From assembly GCA_001421185.1 (NCBI GenBank), contig LJKK01000004.1, forward strand, positions 1 to 61,545: DNA of 61,545 bases, read 5' to 3'. The translations under genes and the position numbers were made by a program. Below, piece after piece: positions 17,135-25,103 of the stretch. The notes under the pieces are model-generated. The model did no database searches. It worked only from the letters and a program-made list of their open reading frames with translations, and had not been told where the DNA came from. Position 1 is the first letter of the stretch; every line of letters starts with the position of its first letter. Source of the stretch: Methanomassiliicoccales archaeon RumEn M1. GTDB lineage: Archaea; Thermoplasmatota; Thermoplasmata; Methanomassiliicoccales; Methanomassiliicoccaceae.

Positions 17135-17942
17135 TCAGCGGCCCGAGGCCGACCGGGCGGGCCAGGGAACGATCTCCCTTCCCATCTCGATGGTCATCAG
17201 GTCCTCGGCCGCAATGGTCCGCACCCCTGTCCTCTTCTCTATGTAACGGACCTGCTCATCCACTCCGTCCTCGAACACGCCCACTCCGAAATGGGTCAGC
17301 ACCGCCGCCTCCGGGCCGATGCCTGATATCAGATCGGCCGCCGTCTCGGTGTACATATGCATGGGGATCCTGGTGCGGGTGGTGCACGTCAGATTGATGA
17401 TGAGCACCCTGGCGCCCTCATGGGCGTGGAAGAGGCGGTCGTCGATCTCACTATCTCCCACATATGAGACCGTGCCCGCCTGGGTGTCGAACCTGAAGCC
17501 CACTGCGTCCGGGTCGGAGTGCACGGCGGGAGTGGCCTCCACCATCATGCCCGCTGCCTGGAACCGGTCCCCGGGCGCCACCCTGATGACCTCCTGGGGG
17601 AGGGTCTGATGATAGGTGGAGATGGCCTGTGAGAACTTGCCGCCTCCCTCCAGGACCGAGCGGGGGGCTACCAGCTTGCCGGAATGTCGGTGGCCTCCCT
17701 TGGTCATGCCCTCGATGAGCATCTCCGCATCCCCGTAATGGTCGGGATGACAGTGCGACACCATCACGCAATCCGTCAGGGCGGGGTCCAGATGCAGGGA
17801 CCTCATGCCAGCCAGCGCCGATGGTCCTGGATCGAGGTGCAGGCGTCCTTGATCATGGATGTACATCCCGCCGGTGGCGCGAACTTGGTAGATGGTGGTG
17901 TAGCGCCCTCCCCCCCGTTCCCAGGAACGTAAGGCTGGTCAT
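17135..17942 (-). CDS. Metallo-beta-lactamase-fold hydrolase (frameshifted at a homopolymer)
   Basis: An MBL-fold metal-dependent hydrolase with SHCHPDHYGDAE (the HxHxDH zinc motif), PAVHSDPDAVG, a metal-bridging Asp in YVGDSEID and a C-terminal THFG. The frame that contains these opens at 17866 (MYIHDQGRLHLDPG). The expected N-terminal strand (MTSLTFLGTGG) begins at an ATG at 17942 in another frame. Removing one base from a run of seven C at 17910-17916 joins them as TFLGTGGGRYTTIYQVRATGG. I therefore annotate one gene. The substrate is unknown; related proteins hydrolyse cyclic phosphodiesters or esters. The start is 87 bases from the divergent deaminase gene. Confidence 0.8.
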
Positions 17943-17997
17943 CGCTCCGACCTAATGCTCTGACCCCTACTCTATTCTTCCGCTCGCGATGACAGGA

Positions 17998-18005
17998 TTA
18001 TATAT
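17998..18005 (+). promoter_or_regulatory. TATA box for the deaminase gene
   Basis: TTATATAT is centred about 28 bases before the ATG at 18030 and predicts a leaderless transcript. This supports 18030 over the nearby out-of-frame ATG at 18018. Confidence 0.6.
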
Positions 18006-18029
18006 CGACCAGAGGCATGGTCGAAGAGC

Positions 18030-19322
18030 ATGAGAACCGTCATCAGGAATGGCCATATCGTTACCCAGAATCCATCGCGCCAGATAGTGAAGGGCGATAT
18101 ACTGGTGGAGGACGGTCGCATCGCCGGAATAGGAGAGGTCCGCGGTTCGGCCGACCGGGAGATCGACGCCACGGGAGACATCGTCATTCCGGGGCTGGTC
18201 AACACCCACTCCCACGTCTCCATGTCCATCCTGAAGGGGCAGATCGATGACCTTCCGTTCGACAGGTTCCTCGACAGGGGTTTCGACATCGATGCCCGGC
18301 GCACCGAGGGGGACATCCTGGCGGGGGCGCGGCAAGGCTGCATGGAGATGCTGCTGAGCGGCACCACGACCTTCGTCGACCTGTACTACGCCCAAGACGT
18401 CATCGCCAGGGCGGTGGAGGAGACAGGGATACGAGGAATCCTGGGATGGGCCGTGCTGGACGCCCAGTACACAACACAGTCGGGCACGCCGCTCGACAAT
18501 GCCAAGCGCTTCCATCGCAGCCATAGCGGGCGGTCCCGAGTGATCCCGGCCCTGGGGCTGCAAGGGGTGTATGTATGTTCTACCGAGACCTTCCTCGGCG
18601 CAAAGGAGTACGCCCTTGACAACGACCTGCTGCTGACCTTCCACCTGTCGGAAACGAGGAAGGAGGTGGTGGACTGCAAGAATAAGGAGGGCAAGAGGCC
18701 CGCCGATTATCTGGCCGGCATCGACTTCCTGAACGATCACTGTCTGGCCGCCCATTCCGCCTGGCTGACCATGGCCGAGATCAGACAGCTGGCCCGGACT
18801 GGCGCCAAGGTCTCGACCTGCCCGGTGTCCAACATGAAGCTGGCCACGGGGGGCGTGGCACCTCTGCCGGAGATGTTCCAGAACGGTGTGACGGTCTCCA
18901 TCGGGACCGACGGGTCCACCACCAACAACTGCCTGGACATGTTCCGGGAGATGAGGGTGCTGTCGCTGCTGCAGAAGTCCAATCGGTGGGACCCCACCGT
19001 CCTGCCCGCCCAACAGCTATTGGACCTGGTCACCATCGAGGGGGCCAGGGCCATCCGCATGGAGGACCGCATAGGCTCGATAGAGGTGGGCAAACAGGCC
19101 GACCTGGTGATCATGGACGGTCGGTCGGCCAACCTACGGCCGTTGCGGCCTGAGAACATGATCTCCAATCTAGTCTATTCGGCCTGCGGGGCCGACGTCA
19201 AGACCGTGCTGTGCGACGGAGAGGTCGTGGTGGAGGACCACCGCATGACGACGGTCGACCAGGAGAAGGTATTGGCCGATGGCGAGGCGGCCGCCCGGAG
19301 CTCCTCGGATGACGCGGTCTGA
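18030..19322 (+). CDS. dadD: 5'-deoxyadenosine / S-adenosylhomocysteine / methylthioadenosine deaminase
   Basis: This 430-residue amidohydrolase has the zinc ligands THSHVSMS (HxH), FHLSE, the catalytic AHSAWLT region and GTDGSTTNNCLDM (metal Asp). It matches the MTA/SAH deaminase group, which in methanogens acts as 5'-deoxyadenosine deaminase. That enzyme recycles the deoxyadenosine left by radical-SAM enzymes and SAH left by methyltransferases. One residue is slightly unusual, Ser in THSH where Thr is common. It stands alone, transcribed from its own TATA box. Substrate choice among 5'-dAdo, SAH and MTA cannot be decided from sequence. Confidence 0.88.
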   Translation: MRTVIRNGHIVTQNPSRQIVKGDILVEDGRIAGIGEVRGSADREIDATGDIVIPGLVNTHSHVSMSILKGQIDDLPFDRFLDRGFDIDARRTEGDILAGARQGCMEMLLSGTTTFVDLYYAQDVIARAVEETGIRGILGWAVLDAQYTTQSGTPLDNAKRFHRSHSGRSRVIPALGLQGVYVCSTETFLGAKEYALDNDLLLTFHLSETRKEVVDCKNKEGKRPADYLAGIDFLNDHCLAAHSAWLTMAEIRQLARTGAKVSTCPVSNMKLATGGVAPLPEMFQNGVTVSIGTDGSTTNNCLDMFREMRVLSLLQKSNRWDPTVLPAQQLLDLVTIEGARAIRMEDRIGSIEVGKQADLVIMDGRSANLRPLRPENMISNLVYSACGADVKTVLCDGEVVVEDHRMTTVDQEKVLADGEAAARSSSDDAV

Positions 19323-19388
19323 GACATCACATCGGCGGCCGTCATCGGCAAGAGCTTGGGCTCAGACATGAATAATGAAAAAAGGGAG

Positions 19389-19501
19389 TGGTCCCACCTC
19401 CCGGATTTGAACCGGGGGCCTGCTGATATCGGCGGCTGAGAACCGGAAAGACCGGTAACCCACTACAGTCAGCCGCTCTAGCCAGACTGAGCTAAGGCGG
19501 G
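19389..19501 (-). tRNA. tRNA-Tyr (GTA) with intron
   Basis: Read on the minus strand, acceptor CCCGCCT pairs with AGGTGGG, the D-stem is GCTC/GAGC, the anticodon stem is GCTGA/TCAGC, and the T-arm is CCCGG-TTCAAAT-CCGGG. A discriminator A and an encoded CCA end the gene. The anticodon is GTA, and C1-G72 is the archaeal tRNA-Tyr identity pair. A 35-base intron (19428-19462) follows position 37, the canonical archaeal site, and contains an ACCGG/CCGGT hairpin that can form the bulge-helix-bulge recognised by the splicing endonuclease. Confidence 0.93.
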
Positions 19502-19692
19502 GCGACTCTGGTAATGCGGATACTGTATTTAGACCTTACCAATATGCCGCCTCCTGCCATCCCCTCAACGGCCCATTTGCCCGGGCGGGGAGCCCGTTCT
19601 GGACGTTCCGCCAATTATTATATATCTATAGAGACATAACGTTGTCGGACAAAAGAGGTCGGTCCGACCTCCTTCGTCGGCATGGTGCGAGA

Positions 19693-19932
19693 ATGGAAGG
19701 ACCAGAGCTGGAAAAGGTCACTATTCGACTTCCCGAACGGTACATCCGAGCCCTGGACTTCCTCGTCAAAGTGGATGATTTTCCTTCCCGCTCCGAGGCC
19801 ATCCGGGCGGCCATACGGGACTTCATCTATGAGCGGGTCGACATCGTGATGGACAAGGTCAAGAAAATGGAGGAGGCAGAGAAGACGCTCGCTGCCATGG
19901 AGATCTTTCAAGAGGAATACTTGAAAAAGTAG
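19693..19932 (+). CDS. Ribbon-helix-helix transcription regulator
   Basis: A 79-residue protein with a CopG/Arc-type fold: the beta strand EKVTIRLPERYIRALDFLV and the helix-turn-helix FPSRSEAIRAAIRDFIYE are diagnostic. A charged helical tail (MDKVKKMEEAEKTLAAMEIF) may mediate oligomers. Short RHH proteins of this form in archaea include cell-division regulators of the CdrS type, but that role is not shown here. The frame extends upstream to a TTG at 19642, which lies near the predicted transcription start after a TATA box (TTATTATATATC at about 19615-19626). I prefer the ATG at 19693, where the conserved domain begins. Confidence 0.8.
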   Translation: MEGPELEKVTIRLPERYIRALDFLVKVDDFPSRSEAIRAAIRDFIYERVDIVMDKVKKMEEAEKTLAAMEIFQEEYLKK

Positions 19933-19998
19933 GGCTGCCGGAAAGGGATGGGATGCACTTCAAGGCCCGTACTACCTCCCCATTTTCTATTTTTATGC

Positions 19999-20232
19999 TC
20001 AAGGCTCTCGTTCGGAACGACGCGAAAGGTCGTGTCGATCATCATGGTGGAGACGTACCAGCTCCCTTTCCATCAGCTCGATCGCGATGCGGAACGCCTT
20101 GATCCGGCGAGCGAGCAGCGTGTGCTGAGAGGTGCCCTCCTTCAGTTTTGGTAGGACCTTCTCACACTTGCCGATCGTTGATGCGATGGCCCGTATGGCC
20201 TCCTCCAGCTCCTCTTTCGTGATCTCTTCCAT
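19999..20232 (-). CDS. Small helical protein of unknown function
   Basis: A 77-residue protein, almost all alpha-helical and strongly charged (MEEITKEELEEAIRAIAST, CEKVLPKLKEG, RRIKAFRIAIELMEREL), with a polar tail. It could form a two-helix hairpin or a small coiled coil. The high-quality helical periodicity suggests a real gene rather than a shadow frame. It has no obvious operon partner: it faces the RHH regulator gene and lies 148 bases downstream of the PAC2-family gene on the same strand. I do not recognise the family. Confidence 0.5.
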   Translation of the reverse strand: MEEITKEELEEAIRAIASTIGKCEKVLPKLKEGTSQHTLLARRIKAFRIAIELMERELVRLHHDDRHDLSRRSEREP

Positions 20233-20379
20233 ATGGCGCTCCAGCAGCGTTCATGCCGCGCTCAGCGATCGATCGAACATGCCGGAGAGATACCTCACCA
20301 GGAGGGGCCGGCGACACGTGAGTAGGGATAAATGGAAGGGCCCCGAGGGGCCGTGAGAATGGTAAGGGGTTTTCTCGGC

Positions 20380-21138
20380 TCATCCGATGTAGCCCAGGTC
20401 CTCTCTGCGGGGCTCGGCGGGGGCCTCCGCTTCCTTGAGCTTGGAAGTGATGAGGTCGATCTGCTCCGCCTTGGTCTCCAGCTCGGAGAAGTCTATCTGG
20501 ACGTTCAGGATGTTGGCCAGGATGCGCAACACGGCCTCGGCGCCCTTGGGGTCCACGAAGTATCCCGAGGTCTCGCCCATGAGGCATACCGCCCTCTGAC
20601 CGGCGATCTTGCCCAGTCCGAGCAGCAGCCCGCTAGCGCCTACGATGCCCGAGCCCGGCTCGCCCTTGGAGAAGATGACCCCCTTCTCCTTCATCTCCTC
20701 CACCAGCTCCTTGGAGGTGGCGGCGCCCAGGACCCGCGGGGTCTCGACCATCTTGCCGATGCCATATCCTCCCAGGGTGAATATCAGCGAGACGTTGAAC
20801 TTCCTGGCGATCCCCAGAACGGCATCGGATATCTCGTACTGCCCCTCGGGCGTCAGGCCCTGGTAGTCCCCCACCATGATGATGAGGTCCGGATGGTTGC
20901 CATCGGCCTTGGAGTAGTACAGTTCGTTGTTGACGAGCTTCACCACCCCTTCGTCGTCCACAATCACCTGGGGCGGGAAGTGGACCGAGTATATGTCGGC
21001 GAACTTGACGGCCTCTATCTGATCGAGAAGGTGTTCGGCGGCCAGCTTGCCCACGTTGCCCACGCCGGGGAGCCCCTCGACAAGGATGGGATTGTCCAAC
21101 ACCGGCTCTTCGGAATATATGATCTTGATCTTATCCAT
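20380..21138 (-). CDS. PAC2-family proteasome assembly chaperone
   Basis: This 252-residue PAC2 / PbaB-like protein has the family signatures LVEGLPGVGNVGKLAAEHL, VGDYQGLTPEGQYEISDAV, TLGGYGIGK and GIVGASGLLLGLG. Archaeal members bind unfolded proteins or help build the proteasome core particle. It is the last gene of a translation and RNP operon: its ATG lies within the end of nop10 (8-base overlap), so the two are translated together. This order (nop10 then PAC2) is a common archaeal arrangement. Confidence 0.88.
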   Translation of the reverse strand: MDKIKIIYSEEPVLDNPILVEGLPGVGNVGKLAAEHLLDQIEAVKFADIYSVHFPPQVIVDDEGVVKLVNNELYYSKADGNHPDLIIMVGDYQGLTPEGQYEISDAVLGIARKFNVSLIFTLGGYGIGKMVETPRVLGAATSKELVEEMKEKGVIFSKGEPGSGIVGASGLLLGLGKIAGQRAVCLMGETSGYFVDPKGAEAVLRILANILNVQIDFSELETKAEQIDLITSKLKEAEAPAEPRREDLGYIG

Positions 21139-21301
21139 GTCTCTCGCTCTCCTTTCTCAGCCTTCGCCTGTACTCTCCGTATCGGTCCTCTGGAGAATAA
21201 CGGGGCGGGATCGGGGTGTCGGTCCTAGTGTCGCAGAGGCGGCACCGCTCCCTCAGCGTGTACCTGACGCACTTGGGACACTTTCTCAACGACGTTCGCA
21301 T
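21131..21301 (-). CDS. nop10: H/ACA ribonucleoprotein Nop10
   Basis: A 56-residue zinc-binding protein of the H/ACA RNA-guided pseudouridylation complex, in which it bridges Cbf5 and L7Ae/guide RNA. It reads MRTSLRKCPKCVRYTLRE, then CRLCDTRT, then PPRYSPEDRYGEYRRRL. The two CxxC pairs form the zinc ribbon, and the YSPEDRYGEYRR helix is the Nop10 signature. It starts at 21301, shortly after the aIF2-alpha gene, and overlaps the PAC2 gene start. It is easily missed because of its length. Confidence 0.93.
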   Translation of the reverse strand: MRTSLRKCPKCVRYTLRERCRLCDTRTDTPIPPRYSPEDRYGEYRRRLRKESERHG

Positions 21302-21360
21302 CTTTTAATCCTTCCGTAGGTGGCCTGGGCGTCCAACACGGGATGAGGCGGGCTGCGAAC

Positions 21361-22139
21361 TCATTTACCCTCGCGGTGGAAGACCGCTTTGCCGCCGCAA
21401 TCCTGCATCTTCTCGATGACGGTGGCGGTGACGTTCTTGAGCTCTTCCTCAGCGATCTTGTAATCGGGCGCGGTAATAACGACACGGTACCTTGGAGCGC
21501 CGATATACTGTATCTTGGCCCGCTTGCTGGATGCCTCGCCAGCCAAGAGGGCGTCCCGGATCCTGTCAACTCCGTCAGGTGCGGGGCATGTCATCTCCAG
21601 ATATCCATCGATCTGAACATGCGGGGGCGTGACGTTCTCCTTGGCCACTTCGATGAACGTCTGGACCCAGTCTCCCGAGTATCCCTCTTCCTCCAGGGAC
21701 TCAGGATGGGCGGCCACCTGCTCGAACGCTCCGAACAAGGTGCCGTACGTGTCCATGATGTCGTAGCCGAACTCCTCGTAGAGGACGGCAGGCTCCTTTC
21801 CCATCCTCTCCGCCACGATCTCCATGAGCTTCTCGGCCTTGTTCTCGTTCTTCCACTGTTGGATCTTCTCCCTCTTCTGATGCTCGTTTACAGACTTGAG
21901 GGAGAGGTCGATATGGCCCTTGGACGAATCGACGCCCAGGACCTTGCACACGACCTTCTGTCCTTCGCGGACATAGTCCCTGATGTACTTTACCCAGCCG
22001 GTGGCACATCCCGTATGTGGATGAAGCCTTCCTTCCCACCGTACTCGTCTAGGGTGACGAAGGCCCCGAAGTTCTTGACGTTCTGGACCGTGCACACGAC
22101 CAGTTCGCTTTCCTCGGGGAACTCGCTGGTTCGGACCAT
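21361..22139 (-). CDS. Translation initiation factor aIF2 subunit alpha (frameshifted)
   Basis: The alpha subunit of the ternary-complex factor that carries initiator Met-tRNA to the ribosome. The S1/OB domain starts [20 protein letters not shown] and reads through [12 protein letters not shown] and FIHIRDV in one frame. The rest ([31 protein letters not shown], and the C-terminal alpha/beta domain with VVITAPDYK) is in another. One missing base near 22003-22006 (GTGGCC read as GTGCC) restores [17 protein letters not shown]. The start at 22139 comes two bases after the S27e stop. Both halves are highly conserved, so a sequence error is more likely than a true mutation in an essential gene. 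Confidence 0.92.
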
Positions 22140-22141
22140 TT

Positions 22142-22321
22142 TTAATCAACTACCTCGACCAGTTCGCCGCGAAGCTCGCCCGCGCCGCCCTTGGACTTGA
22201 TGAGGGTGGAACCGCAGACATTGCACGTCACGTTCATGGCAGGGTTCTTGAAAGCCACCTGCTCGTTGCTGCAGTCGGGGCATCTTACCTTGATGAACTT
22301 ACCAGTATTGGGATCGGCCAT
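22142..22321 (-). CDS. rps27e: Ribosomal protein S27e
   Basis: A 59-residue zinc-ribbon protein of the small ribosomal subunit. [16 protein letters not shown] and [12 protein letters not shown] hold the four Cys zinc ligands, and the tail GELVEVVD is typical. The start at 22321 has a GGAGTGAT ribosome-binding site. It follows L44e by five bases and precedes aIF2-alpha by two, the classic archaeal order. A longer reading frame upstream is a shadow of the L44e gene. Confidence 0.95.
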   Translation of the reverse strand: MADPNTGKFIKVRCPDCSNEQVAFKNPAMNVTCNVCGSTLIKSKGGAGELRGELVEVVD

Positions 22322-22326
22322 GGATA

Positions 22327-22605
22327 TCACTCCTCCAGCTCGAACTTCTTCGCCCTGAAGCAGGGTCTCTGATGCGCTTTCTTGCAGGTCTTGCACCGGT
22401 AGCGGAGGGCGATCCTCTTGGTAGGCTTCTCCCTTCCCTCGGGCTTCGGCCTGGGGAAACCTCCGTAGCCGGAGGTCGCGCGCCTGAATCTCCTCTGCCC
22501 CCACTTGAGCTCACTGGCCTTTCTCTTCTTTACCCTCTCCACCTCATGGAGAGTGTGAGCCTGGCATTTTGGACAGTAGGTTTTGATATTGTGAGGCATC
22601 TTCAT
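22327..22605 (-). CDS. rpl44e: Ribosomal protein L44e
   Basis: A 92-residue protein of the large ribosomal subunit: [21 protein letters not shown] with the first CxxC, a basic RGQ-like middle ([16 protein letters not shown]), and [22 protein letters not shown] with the second CxxC. The start is ATG 22605, preceded by AGGTGAT; ATG 22599 is an alternative two codons in. It heads the operon L44e, S27e, aIF2-alpha, Nop10 and PAC2. The TTTAAATATTAAA stretch at about 22640-22655 is the likely promoter element. Confidence 0.95.
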   Translation of the reverse strand: MKMPHNIKTYCPKCQAHTLHEVERVKKRKASELKWGQRRFRRATSGYGGFPRPKPEGREKPTKRIALRYRCKTCKKAHQRPCFRAKKFELEE

Positions 22606-22992
22606 GCTATCACCTAACGGAGTGGAGTGTCCTAATACGCATTTAATATTTAAACTATCACTGTACCCATCCTTCCACTGAACGGCAGGCCAGATGGCAA
22701 ACGGCTGGCGCCTCGCCGGCCCGCTCCGCCGCCCGACGGCGGGCCTGCCCGGGGACGGAGGTCCGCATGGCCCGCAGCTTCCGGACAAAACGACGCAACG
22801 AACAGCAATCGACGGTCGCAGGATCCGCATGAATGTAAAAATATCGTCGGTCGAAAATCATCTTCGTAAATATAGCTGGATGTTTATCGAACAGATTGAA
22901 AAAAGATGACTGGCTGACATCCCCCGTCGGGCAGCTTCCCTCAAATCGATAAGCATATATATGGCCTGTTAAATAATTGCTTAAGATAAATT
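22606..22992. other. Intergenic region with two divergent promoters
   Basis: The left edge holds the AT-rich L44e promoter. The centre (22690-22830) is GC-rich, with a CCGCCG/CGGCGG hairpin. The right edge (22940-22990) is AT-rich and should drive the winged-helix gene at 22993. Short frames inside have poor composition. I looked for RNase P RNA and SRP RNA signatures and saw none. Confidence 0.4.
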
Positions 22993-23364
22993 ATGAACGA
23001 GAGAGGATTTACCAAGAAGGATGAGACCCTGGTGAGGCTCCTCATGCGCACGGACATGCCAAAGAATGTCGCGAAGACCTTGGTTTTCCTGCGCAAGAAG
23101 GAGGAGACCACTTCGGTGGAGATCGAGATATCCACCGCGCTGAGGCAGCCAGAGGTGTCCATCGCCATGCAGGAGCTGCGGCGCCGCAAGTGGGTGGTCA
23201 AGAGGGACATAAAGAAGGAAGGGAAGGGAAGACCGGTCCACTCTTACCGGCTGGCCCTGCCGTTCGAGAAGATCATCGAGACGATCGAGAAAGAGGAGAG
23301 GAAGAGGATAGAGGACATCGAGAACAACATCAAGGCGCTGAAGCAGGCCGCTCAGCAGTCCTGA
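22993..23364 (+). CDS. Winged-helix transcription regulator
   Basis: A 123-residue DNA-binding protein. Residues 15-95 form a winged helix of the TrmB/MarR kind: MPKNVAKTLVFLRKK, a recognition region EISTALRQPEVSIAMQELRRRKWV, and the wing KGRPVHSYRL. A C-terminal helix (EKIIETIEKEERKRIEDIENNIKAL) would form a coiled-coil dimer. The start ATG follows an AT-rich promoter closely, and no ribosome-binding site is visible. Its 3' end overlaps the convergent rpiA gene by 13 bases. The target genes are unknown. Confidence 0.82.
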   Translation: MNERGFTKKDETLVRLLMRTDMPKNVAKTLVFLRKKEETTSVEIEISTALRQPEVSIAMQELRRRKWVVKRDIKKEGKGRPVHSYRLALPFEKIIETIEKEERKRIEDIENNIKALKQAAQQS

Positions 23365-24035
23365 TCGCTCCTCTCTCTTACCTCTACTCCTTCTTCTGTC
23401 CCTATCACCACACGAGAGGCCAGCCCTAGAAAGAGCCCGCTCTCCACCACGCCTGGTATGGAGTCCAGGTCGACCTCCAGCCTCTCCGCGTCCTCGATGC
23501 CATTGAACTTGCAGTCGTATATGTAATTGCCATTATCGGTCACGAACGGTGTTTCGCCTCCTCGCAGCACCGCTGTGCATCCCAGTTCCTCGATGGCCTC
23601 CTTGGTCCGTCCATGGGAGAAGGGGGTGACCTCCACCGGCAACGGCGTCCTGACGCCCAGCTTCTGCACGATCTTGGAGCTGTCCACTATGATGATCTCC
23701 TGCCGGGAGTGGTAGGCGACGATCTTCTCCCTCAGCAGAGCGCCGCCCAGCCCCTTGATCAGCTGGAACTGGGGGTCGACCTCGTCCGCCCCATCGATGG
23801 TCAGGTCCAGCCGTTTCACCTCTTCCAGCGTAGAGATCGGTATGCCCAGGGACCGCGCCTGTCGTTCCGTCTCCAAGGAGGTGGGCACGCCCACTAGCTC
23901 GTAGCCCTCTCGCACCAGGCGGCCGATCTCCTCCACCGCGTACCTGGTGGTGGAACCGGTGCCCAGGCCCAGTACCATGCCGTCCTCCACATATTCCACC
24001 GCCTTGCGGGCGGCCCGCTTCTTGGTCTCGTTCAT
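23352..24035 (-). CDS. rpiA: Ribose-5-phosphate isomerase A
   Basis: Interconverts ribose-5-phosphate and ribulose-5-phosphate, feeding nucleotide and cofactor synthesis. The 227-residue protein has the signatures VLGLGTGSTT, TIDGADEVDP (catalytic Asp/Glu), KGLGGALLREKI and VTDNGN. Its start overlaps the end of the upstream arfB gene by four bases, which indicates an operon with the two genes above it. Ribulose-5-phosphate derivatives and the ArfB pathway meet at riboflavin/F420 synthesis, so the pairing makes metabolic sense. Confidence 0.95.
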   Translation of the reverse strand: MNETKKRAARKAVEYVEDGMVLGLGTGSTTRYAVEEIGRLVREGYELVGVPTSLETERQARSLGIPISTLEEVKRLDLTIDGADEVDPQFQLIKGLGGALLREKIVAYHSRQEIIIVDSSKIVQKLGVRTPLPVEVTPFSHGRTKEAIEELGCTAVLRGGETPFVTDNGNYIYDCKFNGIEDAERLEVDLDSIPGVVESGLFLGLASRVVIGTEEGVEVRERSDQDC

Positions 24036-24745
24036 CTTACCCCTCCGAAGGAACGCTCGATCTCCTCGGTCAATCGGTCCACTATGTACTCGTTTATCTT
24101 TCTACCGAGCTCGCCATCGGCCTCGTGGGCCGCCCCCACATAGCCGCTGGGCATGGACGTCTCGGGATCGGCAACGATCATGAACCCATGGCTGACGTAC
24201 CGGCCCTCGCGCTCGGCCTTCCGGGTCAGTTCGGGCGCTATGGCCATCATCCTGGACGTCTCCACCTTCCCTCCGTGCCCATCGCCCTTCTGGTCGATCG
24301 GATAGTCCTTGGCCAGGTCGTAATCGCTCAGCATCATCACCCTGACGTCGGGATGGGCCCTCACGATGTCCGCGCACGCCTGCTTGAGCGCCACCAGGTG
24401 GGACGAGCCGGCATGGCCGCTCAGGACCACCAGCTTGTCCGCCCCGTTCTGGACCAGCGCCTCAAGGATGTCCTGGACCACCATCCTGGTGGTCTCCAGG
24501 CCAAGGGTCAAGGTGCCTGGCATGTTGCGCGTGGAGCTGTGGAACGCGTACCTCAGCGGCGGGGCGACCAGCCCCCCGATGCGCTCGGCCACCGCGTCAG
24601 CCACCATCTCGGGCTGGGCGGAATCGGTGCACAGCGGCAGATGGGCGCCATGGGCCTCGGTCCCCCCGACCGGCAGGATGACGACCGGTCGGGACGCCAT
24701 GCGTTCCTTGAACTCCGTCGAGCTCAGCTCATCGAGGCGCATCAT
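24032..24745 (-). CDS. arfB: Creatininase-family amidohydrolase, probable ArfB formamide hydrolase (riboflavin/F420 pathway)
   Basis: Members of this family in methanogens remove the formyl group from the formylamino-pyrimidine made by GTP cyclohydrolase III, an early step to riboflavin and F420. The metal-binding PVGGTEAHGAHLPLCTDS, the SGHAGSSH motif, and the acidic pair in AAHEADGELG fit the creatininase fold. The start is at 24745 (MMRLDELS), with AGGAGG just upstream. The ATG overlaps the stop of a small zinc-ribbon gene. Related creatininase-fold amidases exist, so the exact substrate is a family-based inference. Confidence 0.75.
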   Translation of the reverse strand: MMRLDELSSTEFKERMASRPVVILPVGGTEAHGAHLPLCTDSAQPEMVADAVAERIGGLVAPPLRYAFHSSTRNMPGTLTLGLETTRMVVQDILEALVQNGADKLVVLSGHAGSSHLVALKQACADIVRAHPDVRVMMLSDYDLAKDYPIDQKGDGHGGKVETSRMMAIAPELTRKAEREGRYVSHGFMIVADPETSMPSGYVGAAHEADGELGRKINEYIVDRLTEEIERSFGGVR

Positions 24746-24897
24746 CGTTCCTCCTTCTTCACCTGTATGAGGGGTGTATCGCACACTGGACATTTCCCTC
24801 GCTCGATGGAATCCTTGTCGAACCGTCTCTTGAGCTCGTGGTCGAGCTCCTCCAGCCTCTCCTTCCTTATGGTCCGTTCACAGCGAGGGCAGTACAT
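24742..24897 (-). CDS. 51-residue zinc-ribbon protein
   Basis: A small gene not previously obvious: MYCPRCERTIRKERLEEL at the N-terminus, a charged helix, then GKCPVCDTPLIQVKKEER. The two CxxC pairs make a zinc ribbon or zinc finger bridged by a helix. Its stop overlaps the arfB start (ATGA), so it is the first gene of the operon with arfB and rpiA. It could be a metal donor, a nucleic-acid adaptor or a regulator; I cannot tell which. The coupling and intact Cys pairs support that it is translated. Confidence 0.65.
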   Translation of the reverse strand: MYCPRCERTIRKERLEELDHELKRRFDKDSIERGKCPVCDTPLIQVKKEER

Positions 24898-25103
24898 GGC
24901 CCCGCTACCGACGCCCCGATAATTATAATTGGCGAAGCACCGAGCGCCCTGCTCTCGTTCCTATTACGTCGTCCCTGGTCCGGAACGGGCTCCGGGACGT
25001 TGCCGTGCCGCGCAGCAGCGTTAGGTACGCCTACTTCGGGCGGTCCCGTGACCCATGCGGCGATGTCCTCAAGCATTAAGACGGTCGGCGCGAATGTTCC
25101 ATC

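Noticed and set aside
22905-22950. Box C/D guide RNA (GATGA ... CTGA-like letters)
   Set aside because: The C box does not match the consensus well, and box spacing is too short for a guide.
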